Below the pieces are notes generated by a model. It had not been told where the DNA came from and did not search any database. It was given only the letters and a program-made list of their open reading frames with translations. Positions 19,872 to 28,049 of a DNA stretch of 64,000 bases are shown here, in pieces. How positions within the stretch are numbered: position 1 is the first letter of the stretch; each line of letters begins with the position of its first letter. The translations under genes were made by a program, and so were the position numbers. This stretch comes from Limnohabitans sp. MORI2. Its GTDB lineage: Bacteria; Pseudomonadota; Gammaproteobacteria; Burkholderiales; Burkholderiaceae_C. The DNA lies in the NCBI RefSeq assembly GCF_027925025.1, contig NZ_AP027058.1:682001-746000 (forward strand), in the 5' to 3' direction.

Positions 19872-21076
19872 GCTTTTTCAGCCAAGAAGGTTTTGATCAG
19901 GGGCACCAAGATGCCAATCAGCTCATCGCACTCAGCTTGGGTGATGATGAGCGGCGGCAGCAAGCGCACCACGGTGTCGGCGGTGACGCTGAGCAACAAG
20001 CCCGCATCCAACGCGCGGTTCATGATGGCGCCGCAAGCGCGGTCGAGCTCAATGCCAATCATCAAGCCTTGGCCGCGAATGTCTTTGACACCTGGCTCAT
20101 TCGCGAATTCGCGCTTGAACGCATCGGTGAGGTACTGCCCCATGCGTGCGGCGTTGCCCATGAGGTCGTCTTGTTCCATGATGCGGATGGTTTCTAAACC
20201 TGCACGCACGGCCAGTGGGTTGCCACCAAACGTGGAGCCATGGGTGCCAGCGGTCAACACGCCTGCGGCTTTGGGGCCTGCCACCACCGCGCCAATCGGC
20301 ACACCAGAGGCCAAGCCTTTGGCCAAGGGCATCACATCAGGCACCACGCCAGCCCATTGGTGGGCAAACCATTTGCCGGTACGGCCCATGCCGCTTTGCA
20401 CTTCATCGACCATCATCAACCAATCGCGTTGGTTGCACAGCTCGCGCACTTGGCGCAGGTAGTCCATGTGCATGGCGTTGATGCCGCCTTCGCCTTGGAT
20501 GGTTTCGAAGAACACGGCCACCACATTGGGGTTGCCTTCGGTGGCTTGTTTCAATGCGTCGATGTCGTTCAGGGGCACGCGGATGAAGCCTTCGACCAAA
20601 GGCTCAAAGCCTTTTTGAATTTTGGGGTTGCCCGTGGCGCTGAGCGTGGCAATGCTGCGGCCATGGAAGGCCTTTTCGTACACCACGATTTGTGGGTTGC
20701 TGATGCCTTTGTCGTGGCCGTATTTGCGGGCGAGTTTGATGGCTGCTTCGTTGGCCTCTAAGCCGCTGTTGCAATAAAACACATTGGTCATGCCTGAGAA
20801 CTCGACCAGTTTGGCGGCCAGCTTTTCGGCATTGGGTGTGTAGTAGTAGTTGCAACAGTGAATCACTTCAGTCATTTGCTGCTGCAGTGCGGCCACAAAC
20901 TCAGCGTGGTTGTGGCCCAAGGTGTTGACTGCAATGCCTGCCAACGCATCTAAGTATTGGCGACCCTCGGTGTCCCACACGCGGCAACCCTGACCGCGTG
21001 CGATGGCGATGGGCAAGCGCCCAAAAGTCGGCATGACATGAGGTTCGGTTGGTACGGTGCGTGTAGCAGCTGACAT
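19868..21076 (-). CDS. argD: Acetylornithine/N-succinyldiaminopimelate aminotransferase family (ArgD)
   Basis: About 402 residues from ATG 21076 (MSAATRTVPTEPHVMPTF), chosen for TTTTGGAG upstream; the open frame extends to 21214. It is a class III PLP aminotransferase converting N-acetylglutamate semialdehyde to acetylornithine. Motifs: NSGLEANEAAIKLARK, KAFHGRSIATLSATGN, MVDEVQSGMGRTGKW and the PLP lysine in MPLAKGLASGVPIGAV. The direct overlap with argF supports the arginine role rather than another class III aminotransferase. Confidence 0.95.
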   Translation of the reverse strand: MSAATRTVPTEPHVMPTFGRLPIAIARGQGCRVWDTEGRQYLDALAGIAVNTLGHNHAEFVAALQQQMTEVIHCCNYYYTPNAEKLAAKLVEFSGMTNVFYCNSGLEANEAAIKLARKYGHDKGISNPQIVVYEKAFHGRSIATLSATGNPKIQKGFEPLVEGFIRVPLNDIDALKQATEGNPNVVAVFFETIQGEGGINAMHMDYLRQVRELCNQRDWLMMVDEVQSGMGRTGKWFAHQWAGVVPDVMPLAKGLASGVPIGAVVAGPKAAGVLTAGTHGSTFGGNPLAVRAGLETIRIMEQDDLMGNAARMGQYLTDAFKREFANEPGVKDIRGQGLMIGIELDRACGAIMNRALDAGLLLSVTADTVVRLLPPLIITQAECDELIGILVPLIKTFLAEKA

Positions 21077-21192
21077 TTCTGAGGTTCTCCAAAAGAAAAC
21101 GACCCAACGAAGGTTGAGCCGTTGAAGCGTGATTTTAGAGGCTATGGTGTGACAAAACGATGGCGAATTCATGTTCATGAAAATGCCACAAG

Positions 21193-21210
21193 TCTTATAT
21201 AAGATAGAAT
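21193..21210. promoter_or_regulatory. Perfect palindrome TCTTATATAAGA overlapping a probable -10
   Basis: TCTTATATAAGA at 21193-21204 is a perfect 12-base palindrome followed by TAGAAT (21205-21210), in the gap between divergent argD and the DUF3579 gene. It differs by one base from the palindrome at 9552-9563 beside the GntR gene. Confidence 0.5.
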
Positions 21211-21274
21211 ACAAGCTTCACAGCGAGCTAGGGTGATCCCTTAGTCGTTTCTTCCCGATTTCCGCCTCTACCCG

Positions 21275-21607
21275 ATGGTCTCTCACTCCGCCAAAGAAGT
21301 TTTCATCATGGGCGTCACCCAAGATGGACGCACGTTTCGCCCCAGCGATTGGGCAGAGCGTTTGGCGGGCGTGATGAGCCAGTTCCGCCCCGGCGGCGCC
21401 ACCCCTGGCAGCCATTTGAGCTATTCGCCTTGGTGTGTGCCCAATGTGTTGGATGGCAAAAAATGCGTGATCGTTCACACCGACCTGCGCGACGAAGAAC
21501 CCATGGCCTGGAACTTCGTGATGAACTTCGCCAAAGACAACAACTTGCAAGTCGTGGAAGCTTGCTTGTTGCCTGAGCACCCACCTGCGGCCTTCAAAAA
21601 CGAATAG
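21275..21607 (+). CDS. DUF3579 domain protein
   Basis: A 110-residue protein of DUF3579, a family mainly seen in betaproteobacteria. The conserved block KEVFIMGVTQDGRTFRPSD followed by WAERLAGVMSQF is complete, as is CVIVHTDLRDEEPMAW near residue 65. The start at 21275 is used because the later ATG at 21311 would cut into the conserved block. No signal peptide or membrane segment is seen. It is divergent from argD, with a palindrome in the gap, and ends at its own terminator. Function is unknown. Confidence 0.88.
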   Translation: MVSHSAKEVFIMGVTQDGRTFRPSDWAERLAGVMSQFRPGGATPGSHLSYSPWCVPNVLDGKKCVIVHTDLRDEEPMAWNFVMNFAKDNNLQVVEACLLPEHPPAAFKNE

Positions 21608-21613
21608 ACAACA

Positions 21614-21637
21614 AAAAACCCGCCGAGGCGGGTTTTT
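21614..21637 (+). terminator. Terminator after DUF3579
   Basis: AAAACCCGCC and GGCGGGTTTT form a near-perfect hairpin ending in a T-run, 6 bases after the stop codon. It could also serve rpsT on the other strand. Confidence 0.85.
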
Positions 21638-21713
21638 GCTTTTTCTTTGCTTGACAGCGCACCCGTTACAAACGGCGGGCTGAACATTCAGCCCGGGCTG
21701 GTTGCTTAATTTA

Positions 21714-22013
21714 TTAAGCGGCGAGGGCCAAGGCTTTCACCTTAGCAGACAAGCGGCTCTTGTCGCGAGCAGCTTTGTTTTTGTGGAAGATGCCTTTGTC
21801 AGCAATCGAGTCCACCACAGCTTGCATCTTGGCAAACAGTTCGGTAGCTTTGGTCTTGTCGCCAGCCAAAACAGCTTTCTCGACGTTCTTCACCACAGTG
21901 CGGTACTTCGAGCGCAACGAGGTGTTGGCAGCGTTGATTTTGATGTCCTGACGGACGCGTTTACGGCCTGATGCCAGGCGTGGGTTCTTTTTCTTGGGTT
22001 TGGCTGAAGCCAT
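21714..22013 (-). CDS. rpsT: 30S ribosomal protein S20
   Basis: A 99-residue S20, which binds 16S rRNA early in 30S assembly. The basic N-terminus [19 protein letters not shown] and conserved [17 protein letters not shown] are present, then [18 protein letters not shown] near the C-terminus. ATG 22013 is used because it begins the conserved S20 sequence; the frame is open further upstream. It is divergent from murJ, a neighbour pair common in proteobacteria. A GGGCTGA/TCAGCCC hairpin at 21677-21694 downstream has no T-run. Confidence 0.97.
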   Translation of the reverse strand: MASAKPKKKNPRLASGRKRVRQDIKINAANTSLRSKYRTVVKNVEKAVLAGDKTKATELFAKMQAVVDSIADKGIFHKNKAARDKSRLSAKVKALALAA

Positions 22014-22131
22014 GATTAAATTCCTTAAGTGTCTGAGGATGATGTCAGCAAAGCCGACGATTGTAGCAAATCCCAAAACCAGGGCCAAAGCCCAGCCAGA
22101 AGGTCTGTCAAGGCCTCGCTACACTCCAAAC

Positions 22132-23697
22132 GTGTCATTGTTCAAATCTGCTTCCATTGTTTCGGGCTTGACCCTGGTTTCGCGCATCACTGGCCTGATG
22201 CGCGAACTGCTGATTGCCTCGACGTTCGGGGCCAGTGCCCTGACCGACGCCTTCAATGTGGCGTTTCGTATCCCCAATTTGTTCCGCCGCCTGTTTGCCG
22301 AAGGCGCGTTCAGCCAAGCCTTTGTTCCGGTACTGGCCGCCAGCCGCCAACAGCACGGCGATGAAGCCACCCATGTGCTGATCAACCAAGTGGCCACCTT
22401 GCTGATTTGGGCCTTGTTCATCACTTCAGTGCTCGGGGTTTTGGCTGCGCCTTGGCTGGTGTGGGTCATGGCGAGTGGTTTGCAGCAGTCGCCCGAAGGT
22501 TTTGATGTGGCGGTGGTGATGACGCGCTTCATGTTTCCGTACATTGCCTTCATGTCGCTGGTGGCTTTGGCGGCTGGCGTGCTCAACACTTGGAAGCGCT
22601 TTGCCGTGCCCGCGGCCACGCCCGTGTTGTTGAATGTGTCGATGATTGCCGCTGCTTGGTGGGGCGGGCCTTGGTTTGGCAGCTTGGGCGTGCCACCCAT
22701 TTATGCCTTGGCTGTGGGTGTGATGCTGGGTGGTGTGGCCCAACTCAGTGTGCAGCTGTTGGCCTTGCGACGTTTGGGGCTACTGCCCCACGTGGGCCTG
22801 AGCTGGCGTGCAGTGCGCGAGGCGTGGGGTGGCGAAGGCCCTAAGCGCATCTTGCAGCTCATGGCGCCTGCCTTGTTGGGGGTGAGCGTGGCGCAGATTT
22901 CTTTGCTCATCAACACCCAAATTGCTTCGCAGCTCACACCGGGCAGCGTGAGTTGGCTGAGCTATGCCGACCGCTTGATGGAGTTCCCCACGGCCTTGTT
23001 GGGCGTGGCTTTGGGCGTGGTGCTGATGCCGCAGCTCTCGGCTGCCAAAGCGGCCAACGACACTGCCAAATATTCAGAAATGCTCGACTGGGGGCTACGC
23101 TTGGTGTTGTTGCTCGCGCTGCCCTGTGCATTGGCGTTATTGGTGTTCTCCAAAGCCTTGGTGGCCGTGCTTTACAACTACGGCGCATTCAGCGCCCACG
23201 ATGTGCAACAAACCACACTGGCGCTGATGGGGTATGGCGTGGGCTTGCTTGGCCTGGTCGCCATCAAGGTGCTGGCGCCTGGTTATTACGCCAGCCAAGA
23301 CATTCGCACGCCGGTGCGCATTGCCGTGGTGGTCCTCATCATCACGCAGGTGTTTAACGTGGTCTTGGTGCCTTATTTGGCCCACGTGGGTTTGGCTTTG
23401 TCGATTGGCTTGGGGGCCTTGGTCAACGCCGCTTGGTTGCTGTGGGGCCTACGTCACAACGGCACCTATGTGATGAACGGTGGTTGGCTGCGGTTTGTGC
23501 TGCAAGTCTTGCTGGCGTGTGCGGTGCTTGGCACTTGGCTGTGGTGGGCTGCGCAATACTGGGATTGGACCGCCTTGCACGCGACACCGCTGTTGCGTGT
23601 AGGCTTGATGACAAGCGTGTTGGCCGTGAGTGCCGTGCTGTACTTTGCGACACTCGCCGCGGTTGGTTTGAAGTTGCGTGCGCTGTTGCGCCGATAA
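22132..23697 (+). CDS. murJ: Lipid II flippase MurJ
   Basis: A 521-residue multispan membrane protein that moves lipid II across the inner membrane for peptidoglycan synthesis. GTG 22132 is chosen because it starts the conserved SLFKSASIVSGLTLVSRITG block; an upstream in-frame ATG at 21994 would overlap the rpsT start. Family marks include RIPNLFRRLFAEGAFSQAF near residue 45 and LSYADRLMEFPTALLGVALG near 280. About 13-14 hydrophobic segments are seen. Next gene: a SirB1-type protein 34 bases on. Confidence 0.96.
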   Translation: MSLFKSASIVSGLTLVSRITGLMRELLIASTFGASALTDAFNVAFRIPNLFRRLFAEGAFSQAFVPVLAASRQQHGDEATHVLINQVATLLIWALFITSVLGVLAAPWLVWVMASGLQQSPEGFDVAVVMTRFMFPYIAFMSLVALAAGVLNTWKRFAVPAATPVLLNVSMIAAAWWGGPWFGSLGVPPIYALAVGVMLGGVAQLSVQLLALRRLGLLPHVGLSWRAVREAWGGEGPKRILQLMAPALLGVSVAQISLLINTQIASQLTPGSVSWLSYADRLMEFPTALLGVALGVVLMPQLSAAKAANDTAKYSEMLDWGLRLVLLLALPCALALLVFSKALVAVLYNYGAFSAHDVQQTTLALMGYGVGLLGLVAIKVLAPGYYASQDIRTPVRIAVVVLIITQVFNVVLVPYLAHVGLALSIGLGALVNAAWLLWGLRHNGTYVMNGGWLRFVLQVLLACAVLGTWLWWAAQYWDWTALHATPLLRVGLMTSVLAVSAVLYFATLAAVGLKLRALLRR

Positions 23698-23731
23698 CTG
23701 GTGTGGTTCACTTCAATAAAGAAAGGCTGCT

Positions 23732-24457
23732 ATGGATTTCAAACTCGAAGTACCCACGGCCTTGGAATACTTTGCGTCGCTGGTGCAAAGTGACGAACAC
23801 TTTCCTTTGTTGGAAGCAGCAGCCAGCTTAGGTCAAGACGAATACCCAGACCTCGATATTCAAGAGGTGTTGGACTTGGTTGACCAACTCAGCAGCCGTC
23901 TCAAGCGCCGCTTGCCTGCCGATGCAGGCGCTTTGCAAAAACTGCGCATGCTCAATAAGTTTTTCTTTGATGAGCAAGGCTTCAGTGGCAACCTCAACAA
24001 CTATTACGACCCCGACAACAGTTATTTGTCAGTGGTGTTGCGCACGCGCCGTGGCATCCCCATCAGCCTGGCAGTCTTGTGGCTAGAAATTGCCCAAAAC
24101 ATTGGGCTGCGTGCCCAAGGCGTGGGTTTTCCGGGGCACTTCTTGGTGAAGGTGCGTTTGCCTTATCCGCACGAAGGGCAGGTGGTGATTGATCCGTTCA
24201 CGGGCGAATCGCTCGGCAAAGAAGACTTGTCGGAGCGTTTGGTCCCACTGCATGCCGAGTCTGGTTTGCTCAGCAGCGGGCAAGTGTCAGACGAGTTGCT
24301 CAAACACTATTTGCGTGCCGCCACGCCTCGTGAAATTGTGGCGCGCATGTTGCGCAACTTGGAAGAGGTGTACACCTCACACCAAGACGCAGAGCGCTTG
24401 GCGATGGTGCGGCAACGCTTGGCGGTGTTGCTGCCGCAAGTGCAAGCAGATGCATAA
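23732..24457 (+). CDS. SirB1-family transglutaminase-like protein
   Basis: A 241-residue protein with the SirB1 N-terminal, transglutaminase-like fold. Marks are LRMLNKFFFDEQGFSGN, SYLSVVLRTRRGIPISLAVLW, GVGFPGHFLVKV and VVIDPFTGESL. The canonical transglutaminase Cys is not obvious here, so catalysis is doubtful. A short C-terminal helical, TPR-like part (LRNLEEVYTSHQDAERLAMV) follows, as in many SirB1/YchA relatives. It probably shares a transcript with murJ and ends at a hairpin. The cellular role is not established. Confidence 0.88.
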   Translation: MDFKLEVPTALEYFASLVQSDEHFPLLEAAASLGQDEYPDLDIQEVLDLVDQLSSRLKRRLPADAGALQKLRMLNKFFFDEQGFSGNLNNYYDPDNSYLSVVLRTRRGIPISLAVLWLEIAQNIGLRAQGVGFPGHFLVKVRLPYPHEGQVVIDPFTGESLGKEDLSERLVPLHAESGLLSSGQVSDELLKHYLRAATPREIVARMLRNLEEVYTSHQDAERLAMVRQRLAVLLPQVQADA

Positions 24458-24483
24458 AAAAAGCACCTGAAGGTGCTTTTTTT
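24458..24483 (+). terminator. Terminator between convergent sirB1-like gene and purM
   Basis: AAAAGCACCT and AGGTGCTTTT form a short-looped hairpin with A- and T-runs on both sides, directly after the stop codon. It can serve both convergent genes. Confidence 0.88.
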
Positions 24484-24498
24484 GATTGAGGGTCAGAG

Positions 24499-25527
24499 TT
24501 AAGCCACCACGACCGCCGCGCCTTCACCACGCTCGGCAATCACACCGATGGTGTACACCTGTTCGCCTTGTGCACGCAGCGTGGCGGCGCAAGCTTCGGC
24601 ATGGGCGGCGTCGATGACGACGACCATGCCAATGCCGTTGTTGAAGGTGCGGTTCATTTCGATGTCGTCAATGCCCGCTGTGTTCTGCAACCAGGCAAAC
24701 AGCTCGGTTTGAGGCCAACTGCCTTTTTTCAGATGAGCGGCAGTGCCTTCGGGCAACACGCGTGGGATGTTTTCTAGCAAACCACCGCCGGTGATGTGGG
24801 CGAGGGCCTTGATGGGTGTCTCGGCCAAAGCGGTCAACACGCTCTTCACATACAAGCGGGTGGGGGCCATGATGGCTTCTTTGAACGGCTTGCCGTCCAA
24901 GGTGGCAGGGGCGTTTGCACCTGCGCGGTCAATCACTTTGCGCACCAGCGAGAAGCCGTTGGAGTGCACGCCGTTGGAGGCCAAGCCCAGCACCACGTCA
25001 CCGGGCTTCACGTTTTGGCCAGTCAAGATTTTGGATTTTTCTACCGCACCCACGGCAAAGCCCGCGAGGTCGTACTCGCCATCGGGGTACATGCCGGGCA
25101 TTTCGGCGGTTTCGCCGCCAATCAGGGCACAGCCTGAAAGCTCGCAGCCTTTGGCAATGCCGCCAACCACCGCAGCGGCGGTGTCCACATGCAGCTTGCC
25201 GCAGGCAAAGTAGTCGAGGAAGAACAGGGGCTCAGCGCCTTGCACCAGCACGTCGTTGACGCTCATGGCCACCAAGTCGATGCCCACGGTGTCGTGCATA
25301 TTCCACTCAAACGCCAGCTTGAGCTTGGTGCCCACGCCGTCGGTGCCGCTGACCAAGACAGGTTCTTTGTAGCGCTTGGGCACTTCAAACAAAGCGCCAA
25401 AGCCGCCGATACCGGCCAACACGCCTTCGCGCATGGTTTTCTTGGCTAGGGGTTTGATGCGTTCGACCAAGGCATCGCCTGCGTCAATGTCAACGCCAGC
25501 GTCTTTGTAGGAAAGGGGTTTGTTCAT
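24499..25527 (-). CDS. purM: Phosphoribosylformylglycinamidine cyclo-ligase
   Basis: A 342-residue PurM (AIR synthetase), which closes the imidazole ring in purine synthesis using ATP. Signatures: [19 protein letters not shown] at the N-terminus, [50 protein letters not shown], and the C-terminal [16 protein letters not shown]. Length matches the family (E. coli 345). It is divergent from the PerM-like permease gene with an 84-base gap. Confidence 0.98.
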   Translation of the reverse strand: MNKPLSYKDAGVDIDAGDALVERIKPLAKKTMREGVLAGIGGFGALFEVPKRYKEPVLVSGTDGVGTKLKLAFEWNMHDTVGIDLVAMSVNDVLVQGAEPLFFLDYFACGKLHVDTAAAVVGGIAKGCELSGCALIGGETAEMPGMYPDGEYDLAGFAVGAVEKSKILTGQNVKPGDVVLGLASNGVHSNGFSLVRKVIDRAGANAPATLDGKPFKEAIMAPTRLYVKSVLTALAETPIKALAHITGGGLLENIPRVLPEGTAAHLKKGSWPQTELFAWLQNTAGIDDIEMNRTFNNGIGMVVVIDAAHAEACAATLRAQGEQVYTIGVIAERGEGAAVVVA

Positions 25528-25611
25528 GGTGAAGAGGTGCTGAGGCGCAGCAGAAGGTGTGCGCCGATAGAATCAAGCGGTAATTTTAAAGCCTCCCCCG
25601 TTTCACGCTGT

Positions 25612-26685
25612 ATGCAATTCACCCCCGCACAACAACACGCCTTGGCTTGGACAGGCCTTGCAGGCGTGTCTGCGCTTGTGTTGTGGCTCTTGGGGCCTGT
25701 GCTGATGCCGTTTGTGGTGGCTGCTGTGCTGGCTTATGTGCTGAGCCCATTGGTGCGTGGCTTGCAACGTCTGTGCGGCCGTCGCGTGCCTCGCTTGGTG
25801 GTGGTGGTGCTGGTGGAGGTTTTGTTTTTGCTGCTGCTGGTGGCTTTGTTGACCTTGCTCGTTCCCATTTTGGCGCACGAGCTGCCCCGCATGCGAGACC
25901 AAGTGCCGGTGTTGATTGAGCGTTTACAAAACGACATCGCGCCATGGCTGCAAGCCAAAGGCATTCCGGTCATGTTGGACAGTGCCAGCATCAAAGCCTT
26001 TGTGCTGCAAACCTTCAGTACCTCATTTGACGATGGTTTCAAACAAGCCCTAACCTCACTGCGCATTGGCGGCAGCGTGGCCTTGGCGGTGGTGGGTAAC
26101 TTGGTGCTCATTCCCGTGGTGCTGTTTTATTTGTTGGTCGATTGGCATCGGTTTGTGCGCCACATCGAGGCTTTGGTTCCTATGCCAGCTCGCAGCACCT
26201 ACGACAGTTTTGTCAACGAATGCGACGAAGTGTTGGGTCAATACCTGCGCGGTCAGCTGTCAGTGATGGCCTTGTTGGCGGTGTACTACAGCGCGGCTTT
26301 GTGGGCTTTTGGTTTGGAGCTGGCTTTCCCAATTGGGGTGTTCACAGGTCTTGCTGTGTTCGTGCCTTATGTGGGTTATGGCTTGGGGCTGGCGTTGGCT
26401 GTGTTGGCGGGCGTGTTGCAGTTTTCGCCCAGCGAAGCGTTGTTGATGGTGGGGGTGGTCTATGGCTTGGGCCAGCTCATTGAGAGCTTTGTGCTGACGC
26501 CCCGCTTGGTGGGCGAGCGCATTGGCTTGCACCCGCTACATGTGATTTTTGCTTTGATGGCTTTTGGCCAATTGTTTGGTTTTGTGGGTGTGCTGGTAGC
26601 ACTGCCTGCCAGTGCGGTGTTGTTGGTGGCGATTCGCCGTTTGCGTGCACAGTACCAAGCCAGCGCTTTGTACCGTGGTGTTTGA
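25612..26685 (+). CDS. AI-2E family transporter (PerM-like membrane protein)
   Basis: About 357 residues from ATG 25612 (MQFTPAQQHALAW); the frame is open back to 25537. Roughly eight transmembrane helices are seen. A soluble stretch (ELPRMRDQVPVLIERL to TSFDDGFKQAL) lies after the third, as in PF01594. VPYVGYGLGLALAVLAG, and FVLTPRLVGERIGLHPLHV near the end, are conserved. Family members include TqsA and sodium/proton antiporters, so the substrate is open. The purM/permease/hda neighbourhood is recurrent in betaproteobacteria. Stop and next start are a few bases apart. Confidence 0.93.
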   Translation: MQFTPAQQHALAWTGLAGVSALVLWLLGPVLMPFVVAAVLAYVLSPLVRGLQRLCGRRVPRLVVVVLVEVLFLLLLVALLTLLVPILAHELPRMRDQVPVLIERLQNDIAPWLQAKGIPVMLDSASIKAFVLQTFSTSFDDGFKQALTSLRIGGSVALAVVGNLVLIPVVLFYLLVDWHRFVRHIEALVPMPARSTYDSFVNECDEVLGQYLRGQLSVMALLAVYYSAALWAFGLELAFPIGVFTGLAVFVPYVGYGLGLALAVLAGVLQFSPSEALLMVGVVYGLGQLIESFVLTPRLVGERIGLHPLHVIFALMAFGQLFGFVGVLVALPASAVLLVAIRRLRAQYQASALYRGV

Positions 26686-26691
26686 GTGCAG

Positions 26692-27378
26692 ATGAAGCAG
26701 ATCGCACTCGATATTGGTTTGGCCCCAGGCCCTACGCTCAAGAACTTTTTTGCAGGCCCCAACCTTGCCGCGCTGCAGCACTTGCAGCTCTGGGCTGGCA
26801 ACGACAAGCGTTCACCCGTGCCTACCTATGTGTGGGGTGAGGGCGGCAGCGGAAAAACCCATTTGCTGCGTGCTGTGCAAGCCGCTTTGCGCGAGCAAGG
26901 ATGCCCTGTGGGCTGGCTCGATGCGTCGGTGGCTGAGCCCACGGCATTTGATGAGTCGTGGCGAGTGGTCATCTTGGACGATGTGCACCTCTACACCGCC
27001 GTGCAGCAACATGCTGCTTTCAATTGGTTTGTCAACGCCACCACGCCCAGCGATGGCCAGCAGCGCTGGGTGTTGGCTGCAGGCAATGTGCCGCCCAGCG
27101 ACTTGGCCTTGCGCGAAGATTTGCGCACGCGCCTAGGCTGGGGGCATATTTTTCAATTGCAGGTGCTCAGCGAAACCGAGCGCCGTGCCGTGCTGCGCCA
27201 ACAGGCCGATGACCGAGGCGTGTTCTTGAGCGACGAGGTGATGGACTTCATGCTCAACCGCTTCAGCCGTGACCTCAGCAGCCTCATTCAACTTCTTGAT
27301 CAACTCGATGGTTACGCTCTGCAAACGCAACGCGCCATCACCATCCCGTTGATCAAAGCCATGCTGGAAACCATGTGA
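26692..27378 (+). CDS. hda: DnaA regulatory inactivator Hda-like AAA protein
   Basis: About 228 residues from ATG 26692 (an in-frame GTG at 26686 is an alternative). It is homologous to the AAA+ domain of DnaA. Hda acts with the beta clamp to promote DnaA-ATP hydrolysis after initiation. The N-terminal MKQIALDIGLAPGPTL holds a QxxLxL-like clamp-binding segment (QIALDI). Walker A is WGEGGSGKTHLL, Walker B VVILDDVHLY, and sensor motifs lie in LREDLRTRLGWGH. It lies 6 bases past the permease stop and overlaps the next gene. Confidence 0.93.
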   Translation: MKQIALDIGLAPGPTLKNFFAGPNLAALQHLQLWAGNDKRSPVPTYVWGEGGSGKTHLLRAVQAALREQGCPVGWLDASVAEPTAFDESWRVVILDDVHLYTAVQQHAAFNWFVNATTPSDGQQRWVLAAGNVPPSDLALREDLRTRLGWGHIFQLQVLSETERRAVLRQQADDRGVFLSDEVMDFMLNRFSRDLSSLIQLLDQLDGYALQTQRAITIPLIKAMLETM

Positions 27379-28049
27379 TGAAACTCGCCTTATTCGACCT
27401 TGACCACACCTTGCTACCGATCGACTCTGACCAGTCGTGGGGCGAGTTCACTGTGCGTTTGGGCTGGCATGAGCGGGATGCATTCATCAAGCGCAATGAC
27501 CAGTTTTATGCCGACTACCAAGCCGGTACTTTGGATATTCACGAATACGTGCGCTTTGCCTCTGAGGCGTTTTGCCAGCGCGGGCCAGAGGTGGCAGCCG
27601 AGGCCCATGCGCAATTCATGCGTGAGGTGATTGAACCTGCCATCCGTCCCGAGGCCTTGGCCTTGGTGCAAAAGCACCGTGAAGCGGGCGAGCGCGTCAT
27701 CATCATCACCGCTACCAACGAGTTTGTGACCCGCCCAATTGCCAAAGCCTTTGGCGTGGACGACCTCATTGCGGTCGAGCTGGTACGTGATGCGAATGGC
27801 TGGTTCACCAACGAAATCAGCGGTGTGCCCACCCTGCGCGAAGGAAAAGTGCAACGTCTGCAACAATGGCTCACACGCGAAGGTTTGGACTGGGCCGATG
27901 TAGAGACCACCTTCTACAGCGATTCCCGCAACGATTTGCCCCTGTTGGAACGCGTCAACCACCCCGTGGCGACCAACCCCGACAACACACTGCGCGCCGT
28001 GGCCCTCGAAAAAGGCTGGCCGATTTTGGAACTCTTTCCCAAACAATGA
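27378..28049 (+). CDS. HAD-superfamily subfamily IB phosphatase (SerB-like)
   Basis: A 223-residue HAD phosphatase. Motif I is LALFDLDHTLLPIDSD, with the nucleophile Asp and acid/base Asp. Motif II is IIITATNEF, the motif III lysine is in REGKVQRL, and motif IV is FYSDSRNDLPLL. The cap is helical, as in subfamily IB, which covers phosphoserine phosphatases and histidinol-phosphatase-like enzymes. The ATG at 27378 overlaps the hda stop as TGATG and its stop overlaps pcnB as ATGA. Substrate unknown. Confidence 0.92.
   Translation: MKLALFDLDHTLLPIDSDQSWGEFTVRLGWHERDAFIKRNDQFYADYQAGTLDIHEYVRFASEAFCQRGPEVAAEAHAQFMREVIEPAIRPEALALVQKHREAGERVIIITATNEFVTRPIAKAFGVDDLIAVELVRDANGWFTNEISGVPTLREGKVQRLQQWLTREGLDWADVETTFYSDSRNDLPLLERVNHPVATNPDNTLRAVALEKGWPILELFPKQ

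Noticed and set aside
18909..20462. A 517-codon plus-strand frame opposite argF/argD
   Set aside because: Antisense to two enzymes with complete motifs; no ribosome site or known domain.
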